This document shows, one piece after another, positions 1 through 5,374 of a DNA stretch of 7,217 nt. The translations under genes were made by a program, and so were the position numbers. The notes beneath the pieces were generated by a model that saw only the letters and a program-made list of their open reading frames with translations, was not told the DNA's origin and made no database searches. Source of the DNA: Deltaproteobacteria bacterium (GTDB lineage Bacteria; Desulfobacterota; Desulfobacteria; Desulfobacterales; B30-G6); the NCBI GenBank assembly GCA_019313725.1, contig JAFDAT010000173.1, forward strand, positions 1 to 7,217, in the 5' to 3' direction. Each line of letters opens with the position of its first letter. Position 1 is the stretch's first letter.

Positions 1-588
1 GCCCTCTACCGCCTCGAGCAGTTTCGTTATTCGTTCCCTTTCGGCGCGTTCCTTTTTAATTTCGTCTTTCACCTGGTCCAGCTTCTCTCCGGTAATTTCC
101 AACGCGCTAACGATCGCTTCGGGAGCCACTTTTTTACCAATGAGGTATCGGATACCTTCATCGCCGGACAGACCTTTTGCCTCGGCAACGAGCAGATCGA
201 GTTTGGCCTTCTCGACAAACCGAATCACATCCGGTCTGCGTTCGGGACTTTTCAGTTCCGGCCATGTGTTGCCGATTTCGCCGAGAAGATTATTCGTTGC
301 CAGGTAAGGGTCGGCCACGTCCTCCAGGGTTAGGGCAGCGATCACGGCGTTGAAATCCTTCAAAAGGGGCTTGCCGGCTTTGAGCGTGTCCCTGACTGCC
401 CATCTCAATTTCAGTAGGTTGCCCCCATAACGCGACACATTATAACCCGTATCGTCAAGTTCGCGAGCCATCCGTTGAATCGATGCTTCCTGGTTTTCCG
501 CGGAGAGGTCCTGCGAATCGAGCGCAAGGATTTTCTCTTCAATTAACAGCCAGAGCGGTTTTTTTTCGGTCGTGTCGCTTGTCGCCAT
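1..588 (-). CDS. Hypothetical protein, C-terminus cut by window edge
   Basis: An open minus-strand frame of 196 codons with no stop before the window edge, so the C-terminus is missing. The start is the ATG at 588-586, preceded by a clear Shine-Dalgarno (AAAGGAGA, with GGAG about 9 bases upstream of the ATG). A strong sigma-70 promoter lies about 90 bases further up (685-712). The protein begins MATSDTTEKKPLWLL. It has no signal peptide or membrane segment and looks cytoplasmic and mostly helical. The middle (about residues 55-110) contains amphipathic helices ending in GEIGNTWPEL. The last 35 residues (about 165-196) are highly charged, rich in E, K and R, and look like the beginning of a coiled coil (GEKLDQVKDEIKKERAERER). 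I do not recognise the family and assign no function. Confidence that it is a real gene is high because of the promoter, the SD, the codon-like composition and the uninterrupted frame. Confidence 0.85.
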   Translation of the reverse strand, partial: MATSDTTEKKPLWLLIEEKILALDSQDLSAENQEASIQRMARELDDTGYNVSRYGGNLLKLRWAVRDTLKAGKPLLKDFNAVIAALTLEDVADPYLATNNLLGEIGNTWPELKSPERRPDVIRFVEKAKLDLLVAEAKGLSGDEGIRYLIGKKVAPEAIVSALEITGEKLDQVKDEIKKERAERERITKLLEAVEG

Positions 589-684
589 TTTCCAATCTCC
601 TTTTTAATCATTTAAACCGATAATAAATGCACCCATCAAATTTTATGTAATATTGCGTTAAAATGGGCCTGCTTTTTGGCAAAG

Positions 685-712
685 ATTATAGATACGTGCC
701 CATGTGAGTCAA
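685..712 (-). promoter_or_regulatory. Sigma-70 promoter for the left minus-strand gene
   Basis: On the minus strand TTGACT (712-707) is followed by a 16-bp spacer and TATAAT (690-685), one base off the full consensus. Transcription would begin near 678, giving a leader of about 90 bases before the ATG at 588. The leader contains a possible stem-loop pairing CCCA/TGGG and TTTTA/TAAAA between 632-645 and 659-667, with a 5-base bulge. No known riboswitch is recognised in it. Confidence 0.7.
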
Positions 713-870
713 GGAAAAAAGCCACAATTTGTTTGGAGTGTGGGGCTGGTCGGTATTCATGGCTGTACATGCATCGATTTTTTGACTATTCGTTCAAATC
801 CATAAAAGGCCGCTAAGAGGTGTTTCAAAAGGATTCTTCTGCAATCGATCAGTTCAAGCACCTTACCTAA

Positions 871-885
871 ATATGTCAGACATAT
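871..885. repeat. Perfect short palindrome, possible operator
   Basis: ATATGTC-A-GACATAT is a perfect 7-bp inverted repeat around one central base, the size and symmetry of a binding site for a dimeric helix-turn-helix regulator. It lies in the intergenic region about 120 bases upstream of the 1003-1031 promoter and 160 bases from the 685-712 promoter, overlapping neither. It could equally be chance in AT-rich DNA. Confidence 0.3.
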
Positions 886-1002
886 CGGTGGTTTTTGAAG
901 TAGATGATACTGTGACCTTAATGATTGCTATCACAGATCTGAAAAGCAGCCCCCGGACAGGTTTATAACTACCCAAAGTTAACGTTCAAACTGCCCAATA
1001 TT

Positions 1003-1031
1003 TTGACAGAATATGCCAAAAGCTGTAGAAT
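1003..1031 (+). promoter_or_regulatory. Strong plus-strand sigma-70 promoter
   Basis: TTGACA (1003-1008) matches the -35 consensus exactly. After an ideal 17-bp spacer comes TAGAAT (1026-1031), one base off the -10 consensus. Transcription would start near 1038, about 370 bases ahead of the first downstream start codon at 1408, leaving a long leader with no visible gene. It points toward the three plus-strand genes and could drive them, or it could transcribe an RNA of its own. Confidence 0.5.
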
Positions 1032-1196
1032 TCCTTTAAAACATCCAATAAAAAATCAATATCTTGTGGTTATAGCTTGCCTATGATATTAAACACTTAA
1101 GTTTTCAATCTGCACCTGCGCCTGATTTAGACTTCATTTGGCCCTTCACTCTGGCAAGAAATGCAAATACTGGATACTTTCATAATTATACAGATT

Positions 1197-1228
1197 TCTG
1201 GATAGTATTCAGATTGTGGTGCTATACT
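1197..1228 (+). promoter_or_regulatory. Near-palindrome overlapping a weak promoter-like -10 box
   Basis: TCTGGATAGTATTCAGA (1197-1213) is a 17-base palindrome with one mismatched pair. It ends 9 bases before TATACT (1223-1228), a reasonable -10 box without a good -35 at the expected place (GGATAG, 1200-1205, inside the palindrome). A related half, CTGGATACTTTCA, occurs 28 bases upstream at 1170. The arrangement resembles an operator over a regulator-dependent promoter for the gene at 1408, but this is speculative. Confidence 0.25.
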
Positions 1229-1407
1229 GTTAGAAAAATCACAAAATAGAGAATTTTTTCATATATATTATTCTTTCTTTGAAACCATACAGAAACTATC
1301 TAATAACTGGTTATATTTTATGAAGTTTTTAAAATGTACTAAATATGCGAGAATATAGCCCAGGGGCAAGTATTCATGATGACTTTGCTTAGGGTAGGAA
1401 AAATAAT

Positions 1408-2142
1408 ATGACAACACTTGCAGAACTTATTCCAAATCCTGATACCGTTTTAGCATTAGAACCTGAAGAACTAGCCGGAGTCGCATTTGAGCTACTTTCG
1501 TCCACTGGACCTAACGAACCCTCCAGATTGCATCCCTCAAGTTTCACGAGTATTCAAACTATAGGGGACTATCCAAAAAATAAAAAGGAAGCAATAGAGT
1601 ATGCGTTATCGGAGAGTTGGCAGTGGCTTTGCCAAGAGGGATTAATCGCCCCCAGAGCAGGAGATAAAACTGGCTGGCATTTCATTACTCGACGAGGAAA
1701 GAAGATCAAGAACCGTGAAGGACTCTCTGCATACCGCAATTCTGTTATTTTACCTCAAAAACTATTACATCCCGCTATCGCAAAGGCATGCTGGTCTGCC
1801 TTCCTTCGAGGCGATTACGATACAGCAGTATTTCAAACATTCAAGGAACTTGAAGTCGCCATTCGCGAAACAGGCAACTTCAAATCTGACGATTATGGTG
1901 TTGATTTGGCACGTAAAGCATTTCATGAATCCACTGGTCCGCTTTCAGACCAATCAATGCCCATATCTGAGAGGCAAGCTCTTTCACACTTAGTCGCAGG
2001 TGCCCTTGGTTCATATAAAAATCCGCACAGTCACAGAAAGGTAAAGCTTTCGGCTGAAGAAGCCGTCGAAATGATAATACTGGGAAGTCACCTTCTCAAA
2101 ATTGTAGATACGCGCACAAACAGCGGATCAAGGAAGCCCTAG
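1408..2142 (+). CDS. Hypoth_Ymh/TIGR02391 family protein (HEPN-like)
   Basis: A 244-residue soluble protein. The C-terminal half (about residues 118-236) matches the phage- and defence-associated Hypoth_Ymh/TIGR02391 family as I know it: AFLRGDYDTAVFQTFKELE (131-149), then AFHESTGPL (171-179), ISERQALSHLVAGALGSYKNP (about 186-206) and a final helix ending SHLLKIVD. KNPHSH (204-209) sits where HEPN-type RNases carry R-x4-H. The Arg is replaced by Lys here and the His (H209) is kept. The N-terminal part (about 55-105, with WQWLCQEGLIAP and GWHFITRRGKK) looks like a winged helix. The ATG has a modest SD (TAGGAAAA). The stop is followed after four bases by an attC-like hairpin. The family's biochemical role is not established. 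An RNA-cleaving or toxin-like role is inferred only from the HEPN-like motif. Confidence 0.85.
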   Translation: MTTLAELIPNPDTVLALEPEELAGVAFELLSSTGPNEPSRLHPSSFTSIQTIGDYPKNKKEAIEYALSESWQWLCQEGLIAPRAGDKTGWHFITRRGKKIKNREGLSAYRNSVILPQKLLHPAIAKACWSAFLRGDYDTAVFQTFKELEVAIRETGNFKSDDYGVDLARKAFHESTGPLSDQSMPISERQALSHLVAGALGSYKNPHSHRKVKLSAEEAVEMIILGSHLLKIVDTRTNSGSRKP

Positions 2143-2146
2143 GGAC

Positions 2147-2205
2147 ATCCAACCAGCCACTTCCAGCTGACCTCGTAAACTCGGCCGCTGAAGGGCACGT
2201 GTGGC
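2147..2205 (+). other. Candidate integron attC-like site 1 (degenerate R')
   Basis: Starts four bases after the stop at 2142. ATCCAAC (2147-2153) fits the R'' consensus RYYYAAC exactly. The arms GCC-A-CTTC-C-AGC (2156-2167) and GCTGAAGGGC (2187-2196) pair over 10 bp, leaving two extra bases on the left arm (A2159 and C2163/2164). On the bottom strand these are an unpaired T and an unpaired G, the kind of extrahelical bases integron integrases read in attC sites. The right 7-mer GTGTGGC (2199-2205) differs from GTTRRRY at two positions, which weakens the call. The alternative is an ordinary intergenic hairpin; no U-tract follows, so it is not a good terminator. Confidence 0.4.
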
Positions 2206-2232
2206 AAAAAAATGACAGACATGTGAAAATCA

Positions 2233-3096
2233 ATGTTCATTTACCTTGATTCACGAGATTTGATAAATATTTATGAAAAATCTGATCCCTGTTCCGCGAA
2301 TGAATTTGATGGAATACTTCGAGAAGGGGGCCACAAGATTGTTTATTCATGGTTAAATATTGCCGAAATATCAGAGCCATTGCTACACGCTAATGCCAAA
2401 ACAAACGTTATGGCATTGCTCAATAAGGTTGAAGATACACCACATACTTACATCCACTCTTCAAGAATCCCTCACCTTGAATTAGCGTCCGCCGTCAAAG
2501 CATATGTAAATGGAGAAGAATATTGTAGTGTAGATCCGTACGTTCATCGATTTGATTTCACAGTTGATCTCAACGCCCAACCTTCGACAAAAGATTATTT
2601 AAATTATCCTTTAGCTGAAATTGTATGGGATCTTTATAGTGAGGGAGCCTTAGGTGGACTAGATCGTTTTGCGAAAAAGCTGAAAGAAGTGTTTGCGGAA
2701 GATAGAGCGTTAACGACAAAACCGAGCCCTAAAAAGCATTTTCCGACATTGATCGAAAGAAATTTAAAATTGCACCATGTCTCTGGCCCGAATGATGATA
2801 TCAAGTCCTTCGCCAATTGGATTTACTCTAATCCTGCAAGATGCCCGTCCCAAAGATTGGGATATGAAGTATGGCACAAGATGATAAAAAATGTTCACGA
2901 TGTACCCACTCCCTCAGACATGGAAGATTTCTGTCATTTAGAATGTTTGCCTTATGTCGATTTCATGACTCTTGATAATAGAATGCGCGGCTATGTTTCC
3001 CAAGCGTGTAAAGCAATACAAACAAAGTATGCCGAGAATTTATATAGAAACTCAACAGAAATTGTCGATAGCTTATTGAAGTTAAATAATAAATGA
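2233..3096 (+). CDS. PIN-domain-like protein, putative nuclease
   Basis: A 287-residue soluble protein of no firmly recognised family. It shows a PIN-like distribution of acidic residues: the N-terminal strand FIYLDSRDL with D6, NIAEISEPL with E45, and a C-terminal block with D229/D232, a D-x2-H (D232-H235), then YVDFMTLDNRM carrying D243 and D248, like the closing strand and helix of PIN nucleases. Between E45 and D229 lies an unusually long insert of about 180 residues, so the protein is about twice the size of a VapC toxin and the assignment is tentative. If correct, it would be a metal-dependent RNase. The SD in front of the ATG at 2233 is weak. A four-codon mini-ORF (ATG at 2212, stop at 2224-2226) lies just upstream. 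It follows attC-like site 1 and ends two bases before attC-like site 2. No small antitoxin gene is adjacent. Confidence 0.7.
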   Translation: MFIYLDSRDLINIYEKSDPCSANEFDGILREGGHKIVYSWLNIAEISEPLLHANAKTNVMALLNKVEDTPHTYIHSSRIPHLELASAVKAYVNGEEYCSVDPYVHRFDFTVDLNAQPSTKDYLNYPLAEIVWDLYSEGALGGLDRFAKKLKEVFAEDRALTTKPSPKKHFPTLIERNLKLHHVSGPNDDIKSFANWIYSNPARCPSQRLGYEVWHKMIKNVHDVPTPSDMEDFCHLECLPYVDFMTLDNRMRGYVSQACKAIQTKYAENLYRNSTEIVDSLLKLNNK

Positions 3097-3098
3097 TC

Positions 3099-3188
3099 AC
3101 ATATCAAGGCAATTCAGGCGACGGGAAGGGGTGCGGGGGCGCTGACGCGCCAAGGTTAATGGCCCGCGCCTGATTTCTGTCGTTAGGT
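3099..3188 (+). other. Candidate integron attC-like site 2 (good R' core)
   Basis: Begins two bases after the stop at 3096. Arms TCAGGCG-A-CGGG (3114-3125) and CCCGCGCCTGA (3163-3173) form an 11-bp stem with a single extra base (A3121) on the left arm, as expected for attC L'' versus L'. The right end GTTAGGT (3182-3188) matches GTTRRRY exactly. The left 7-mer ACATATC (3099-3105) is a degenerate partner, matching 5 of 7 positions of the reverse complement of R'. An inner hairpin GGCGC-TGAC-GCGCC lies in the loop. The total of about 90 bases is within the usual attC size range. The following gene starts 32 bases after the predicted G/TT cut. Confidence 0.5.
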
Positions 3189-3214
3189 CGCACAGAAACA
3201 GAGGTGATATCACG

Positions 3215-3841
3215 ATGGAATATATGAGAGTTCAAATCTCAGGAGATGCTATTGTCGTAGTTTTCGACATATGTTCCTCTTCTGATATTATTGAGGAGCT
3301 TACGCTTAGTGGCAACCTGAAACGACTTAATGAGTTTCTTCAGGCTTTGAAGCGATACTTGGCATCCGCTCAGAAGGATATTGTATTTGATCCATATAAG
3401 TTTATGGGAGACGGTTGGATCTTGCTTTTTCCCGCGAAGACTGATGGCAAAGTTTTGATCAAATTTTTAATAGACTTATGTACTTTCTTTAGAAAGGAGT
3501 TCCACAAGCAAGTGCTTAAGCACCTCGATACCCCGCCATCAATCACCGGCCTTACCTTCGGAGTGGAGAAGGGACCACTCGTCTCAATGGTGATGTATGG
3601 CCAACGGGAGTACATAGGGCGAGTCCTTAACATCGCATGTAGGTTGCAAAGCGCTATCAAAGACAAGGATAGTTCACCTGCTTATAAAGCTCTGGTGTCG
3701 AATGGTGTATTTAATGAGTACTTTGCCTCTTCCACCAGAAAACTCACTGTCTACAAGGTACGGCGAAGACTGAGGAATATCCGCGGTGGGGTCGACTTCC
3801 ACTGTAAGAAGATCCACCTAATCAATTCAAATACTACCTAA
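3215..3841 (+). CDS. Stand-alone class III nucleotidyl cyclase domain protein
   Basis: A 208-residue soluble protein that is essentially one class III adenylate/guanylate cyclase homology domain, with no sensor, HAMP or membrane part. The first metal Asp is D18 in VVVFDICSSSD. The second is D66 in YKFMGDGWILLF. K62, just before the GDG turn, aligns with the Lys that reads adenine in adenylate cyclases. REYIGRVLNIACRLQ (131-145) supplies the conserved N139 and R143 that orient and stabilise the transition state, so the enzyme looks catalytically competent. It would make a 3',5'-cyclic nucleotide in the cytoplasm. The C-terminus (about 175-208) is basic. The start is chosen for its SD, GAGGTGAT at 3201-3208, six bases before the ATG. 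Stand-alone cyclases of this class include PycC of the Pycsar anti-phage systems, but no cyclic-nucleotide-binding effector lies next to it here. The product nucleotide cannot be told from sequence. Confidence 0.85.
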   Translation: MEYMRVQISGDAIVVVFDICSSSDIIEELTLSGNLKRLNEFLQALKRYLASAQKDIVFDPYKFMGDGWILLFPAKTDGKVLIKFLIDLCTFFRKEFHKQVLKHLDTPPSITGLTFGVEKGPLVSMVMYGQREYIGRVLNIACRLQSAIKDKDSSPAYKALVSNGVFNEYFASSTRKLTVYKVRRRLRNIRGGVDFHCKKIHLINSNTT

Positions 3842-3892
3842 CCTGTGAGGATTGACACGACCTGAAAGGTCGTTTTCAATCTATTGTTCAGG
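3836..3892 (+). other. Candidate attC-like site 3, overlapping cyclase stop
   Basis: ACCTAAC (3836-3842) fits RYYYAAC and contains the TAA stop of the cyclase gene, an overlap often seen in compact gene cassettes. Arms GATTGA-C-ACGACCT (3850-3863) and AGGTCGT-TT-TCAATC (3867-3881) pair over 13 bp around a 3-base loop. GTTCAGG (3886-3892) lies at the right end and matches GTT but not the full GTTRRRY. The inner part also works as a terminator, so this site is the weakest of the three. Confidence 0.3.
3857..3876 (+). terminator. Rho-independent terminator after the cyclase gene
   Basis: ACGACCT-GAA-AGGTCGT is a perfect 7-bp hairpin with a 3-base loop, followed by TTT(C). It lies 15 bases after the stop of the plus-strand cyclase gene. 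The T-run is short, so termination may be partial. The same stem is the core of the attC-like site 3. Confidence 0.5.
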
Positions 3893-4134
3893 GCAAGGGG
3901 TCTCCCTTTATATATATTTAGGAAAACTGCATTAATCCAGAGCGTGATATTCAGAATGTCCATTTTGTTATTGATTGCTTTTTCCGCTGGATTTAATCCA
4001 TGGTATTCAATAGAATGAGTATAATTGCCAATGAAAAATTAAGAGCTTTTTGATCTGAGATATTTTCTGAATTTCACAAGCGCAGTCAATCCCCTGATAA
4101 GAGAATATTATCATAAAATTTGAGCTGCCTGTCG
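3893..4134. other. AT-rich non-coding gap with imperfect inverted repeat
   Basis: About 240 bases between the end of the cyclase unit and the MFS remnant, with no gene that I can support. ATTAATCCAG (3931-3940) and CTGGATTTAAT (3987-3997) form an imperfect inverted repeat with a 46-base centre. A TATAAT sits at 4020-4025 without a matching -35. This is where AT-rich DNA gives way to the more GC-balanced right flank. No transposase, tRNA or clear attachment site was seen. Confidence 0.4.
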
Positions 4135-4405
4135 TTAATGGCCTTTTTCTTCGGAAAGGAAGAAAATGATGGTATGCTCACAAGACCTGCGGCGGCGCTG
4201 ATAAAATAGGTCTCACGCAGGCCGAAAAGATCTCCCCCCCAGCCAACAATTACAATGACGGCCGAGCGCGCGATGAAAGATATCATCATGAAGAAGCCGT
4301 CATGGCCGGGGCCAGAATAATGAAATAACGTGCGCTGATGTGGTCGGCCAGGGATCCGATATAGGGATTAAACAGAGCGGGCAATTGCATGACCATCGAC
4401 AGGTA
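4135..4405 (-). pseudogene. Decayed MFS transporter remnant (internal deletion, frameshifts)
   Basis: Two pieces of a major facilitator superfamily transporter lie in different minus-strand frames. From 4405 to 4286, in the frame that follows directly after the ABC gene stop, 39 codons read YLSMVMQLPALFNPYIGSLA and on to DHISAR. This includes the loop 2-3 signature G-x-L-A-D-x4-R. From about 4310 a second frame reads GHDGFFMMISFIARSAV, then GWGGDLFGLRETYFISAAAG and SIP, typical of the last two helices of such transporters. The middle, some 250 codons, is missing. Near 4150-4170 a further one-base shift would restore IFFLSEEKGH and a stop at 4137-4135. The N-terminus and start codon are also gone. 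The piece cannot encode a working transporter. Its orientation matches the ABC operon that it abuts. Confidence 0.75.
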
Positions 4406-5374
4406 TCAGGCCCGGTGACAGGCAACAAAATGGTTCTCTTTGACCGCTCTCAACAGCGGCATTTCCTTTTTGCAGACGTCCTCGGTCATTGGGCAACGGG
4501 TGTGAAACCGGCATCCCTCTGGAGGATCCATGGGGCTGGGGACATCCCCTTCCAGGCGTTTGCTTGACGGTTTGACGTTAAAATCGATGGTTGGAATGGC
4601 GGAGAGCAGCGCTTTTGTATAAGGGTGTTGAACATTCAAGAATAGCGAGCGGCGATCGGCTGTTTCAACGATCTGCCCCATGTACATGACGGCTATATGA
4701 TCACACATATGCTGGATTATGGCCATGTCATGGGAAATAAAAAGATAGGTCAGGTTCAGTTCTTCCTGCAGCCGGCGAAGCAGGTTGAGGATTTGAGCCT
4801 GGATGGCCACATCCAGGGCCGAAACCGGCTCGTCGCAGACAATGAATTGCGGCCCGGATGCCAAAGCCCTGGCAATGGCGATGCGTTGCCGCTGCCCGCC
4901 GGAGAATTGATGCGGGAAGAGGTCGCGCTGTTCCGGACGCAGCCCGACCATTTTGAACAGGTGGGCCACTTTTGCCCTGCGGCTTTTTGAGGTGCCTACA
5001 CGTTGAATTTTGAGAGGTGCCTCCACAATTTCGCAGGCAGTTGCCCTGGGATTCATGGATGAATAGGGATCTTGGAACACGATCTGCATGTGCCGGCGAA
5101 AAGATCGAAGCTCATCGGCTTTCAGTTGACCGATATCCTGGTTGTCCAGTTTTACCGATCCGGACGTCGGTTCCACCAGCCGAAGCACCGACATGGCCGT
5201 AGTTGATTTGCCGCAACCACTCTCGCCAACCAGTCCGAAAGTTTGACCACGTGATATTTCAAAGCTGATATCATCGACCGCGAATACGGTCGCTGCCTTG
5301 CCGAACAGGTGCGGTTTGGGCAGCTTGAAATAGGTACACAGGTTTTCAACCTGTAACAGTGGCCGGTCGATCAT
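4406..5374 (-). CDS. Peptide/nickel-type ABC transporter ATPase (DppF/OppF-like)
   Basis: A 322-residue ATP-binding subunit on the cytoplasmic face of a Dpp/Opp-type importer. Visible motifs are Walker A GESGCGKST (about 50-58), Q-loop Q101 in IVFQDPYSSMNPR, signature FSGGQRQRI (157-165), Walker B FIVCDEP with catalytic E182, the D-loop SALD, and H-loop H215. The C-terminal oligopeptide-transporter extension contains QHPYTKALLSAIP and four cysteines (C288, C294, C301, C319; spacing x5, x6, x17) of the kind that hold a [4Fe-4S] cluster in DppD homologues. I chose the ATG at 5374, not one 7 codons upstream, because GGAGGAGA lies just before it and it overlaps the preceding gene's TGA as ATGA, implying translational coupling. 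The substrate (peptide, opine, nickel or sugar) cannot be told without the binding protein. The stop directly borders the MFS remnant. Confidence 0.93.
   Translation of the reverse strand: MIDRPLLQVENLCTYFKLPKPHLFGKAATVFAVDDISFEISRGQTFGLVGESGCGKSTTAMSVLRLVEPTSGSVKLDNQDIGQLKADELRSFRRHMQIVFQDPYSSMNPRATACEIVEAPLKIQRVGTSKSRRAKVAHLFKMVGLRPEQRDLFPHQFSGGQRQRIAIARALASGPQFIVCDEPVSALDVAIQAQILNLLRRLQEELNLTYLFISHDMAIIQHMCDHIAVMYMGQIVETADRRSLFLNVQHPYTKALLSAIPTIDFNVKPSSKRLEGDVPSPMDPPEGCRFHTRCPMTEDVCKKEMPLLRAVKENHFVACHRA

Larger units (their letters stand above)
713..1407. other. AT-rich intergenic region without a recognisable gene
   Basis: About 700 bases with frequent stops in all frames and no protein homology that I can see. 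It separates the divergent minus-strand left gene from the plus-strand gene at 1408. It holds a strong plus-strand promoter (1003-1031), a perfect 7+1+7 palindrome (871-885), a near-palindrome next to a second possible -10 box (1197-1228), and a direct repeat beginning CTGGATA at 1170 and 1198. The last 180 bases before 1408 are very AT-rich. No tRNA, CRISPR repeat, transposase remnant or clear attI/attC site was found. Confidence 0.5.

Noticed and set aside
910..936. CTGTGA...TCACAG resembling a CRP site
   Set aside because: The half-sites are separated by 15 bases, whereas a CRP/FNR-type site needs about 6. Probably chance.
1118..1128. GCGCCTGATTT, identical to part of the right arm of attC-like site 2
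   Set aside because: No matching left arm and no GTTRRRY follow, so an 11-base match alone does not support another attC site.
1387..1395. GCTTAGGGT just before the 1408 gene as an R' core closing an upstream attC
   Set aside because: The essential G/TT is missing (CTTAGGG) and no inverted left half was found upstream.
1715..1993. Second plus-strand frame inside the Ymh-family gene
   Set aside because: It is a shifted frame within a clear family gene, without SD or recognisable content.
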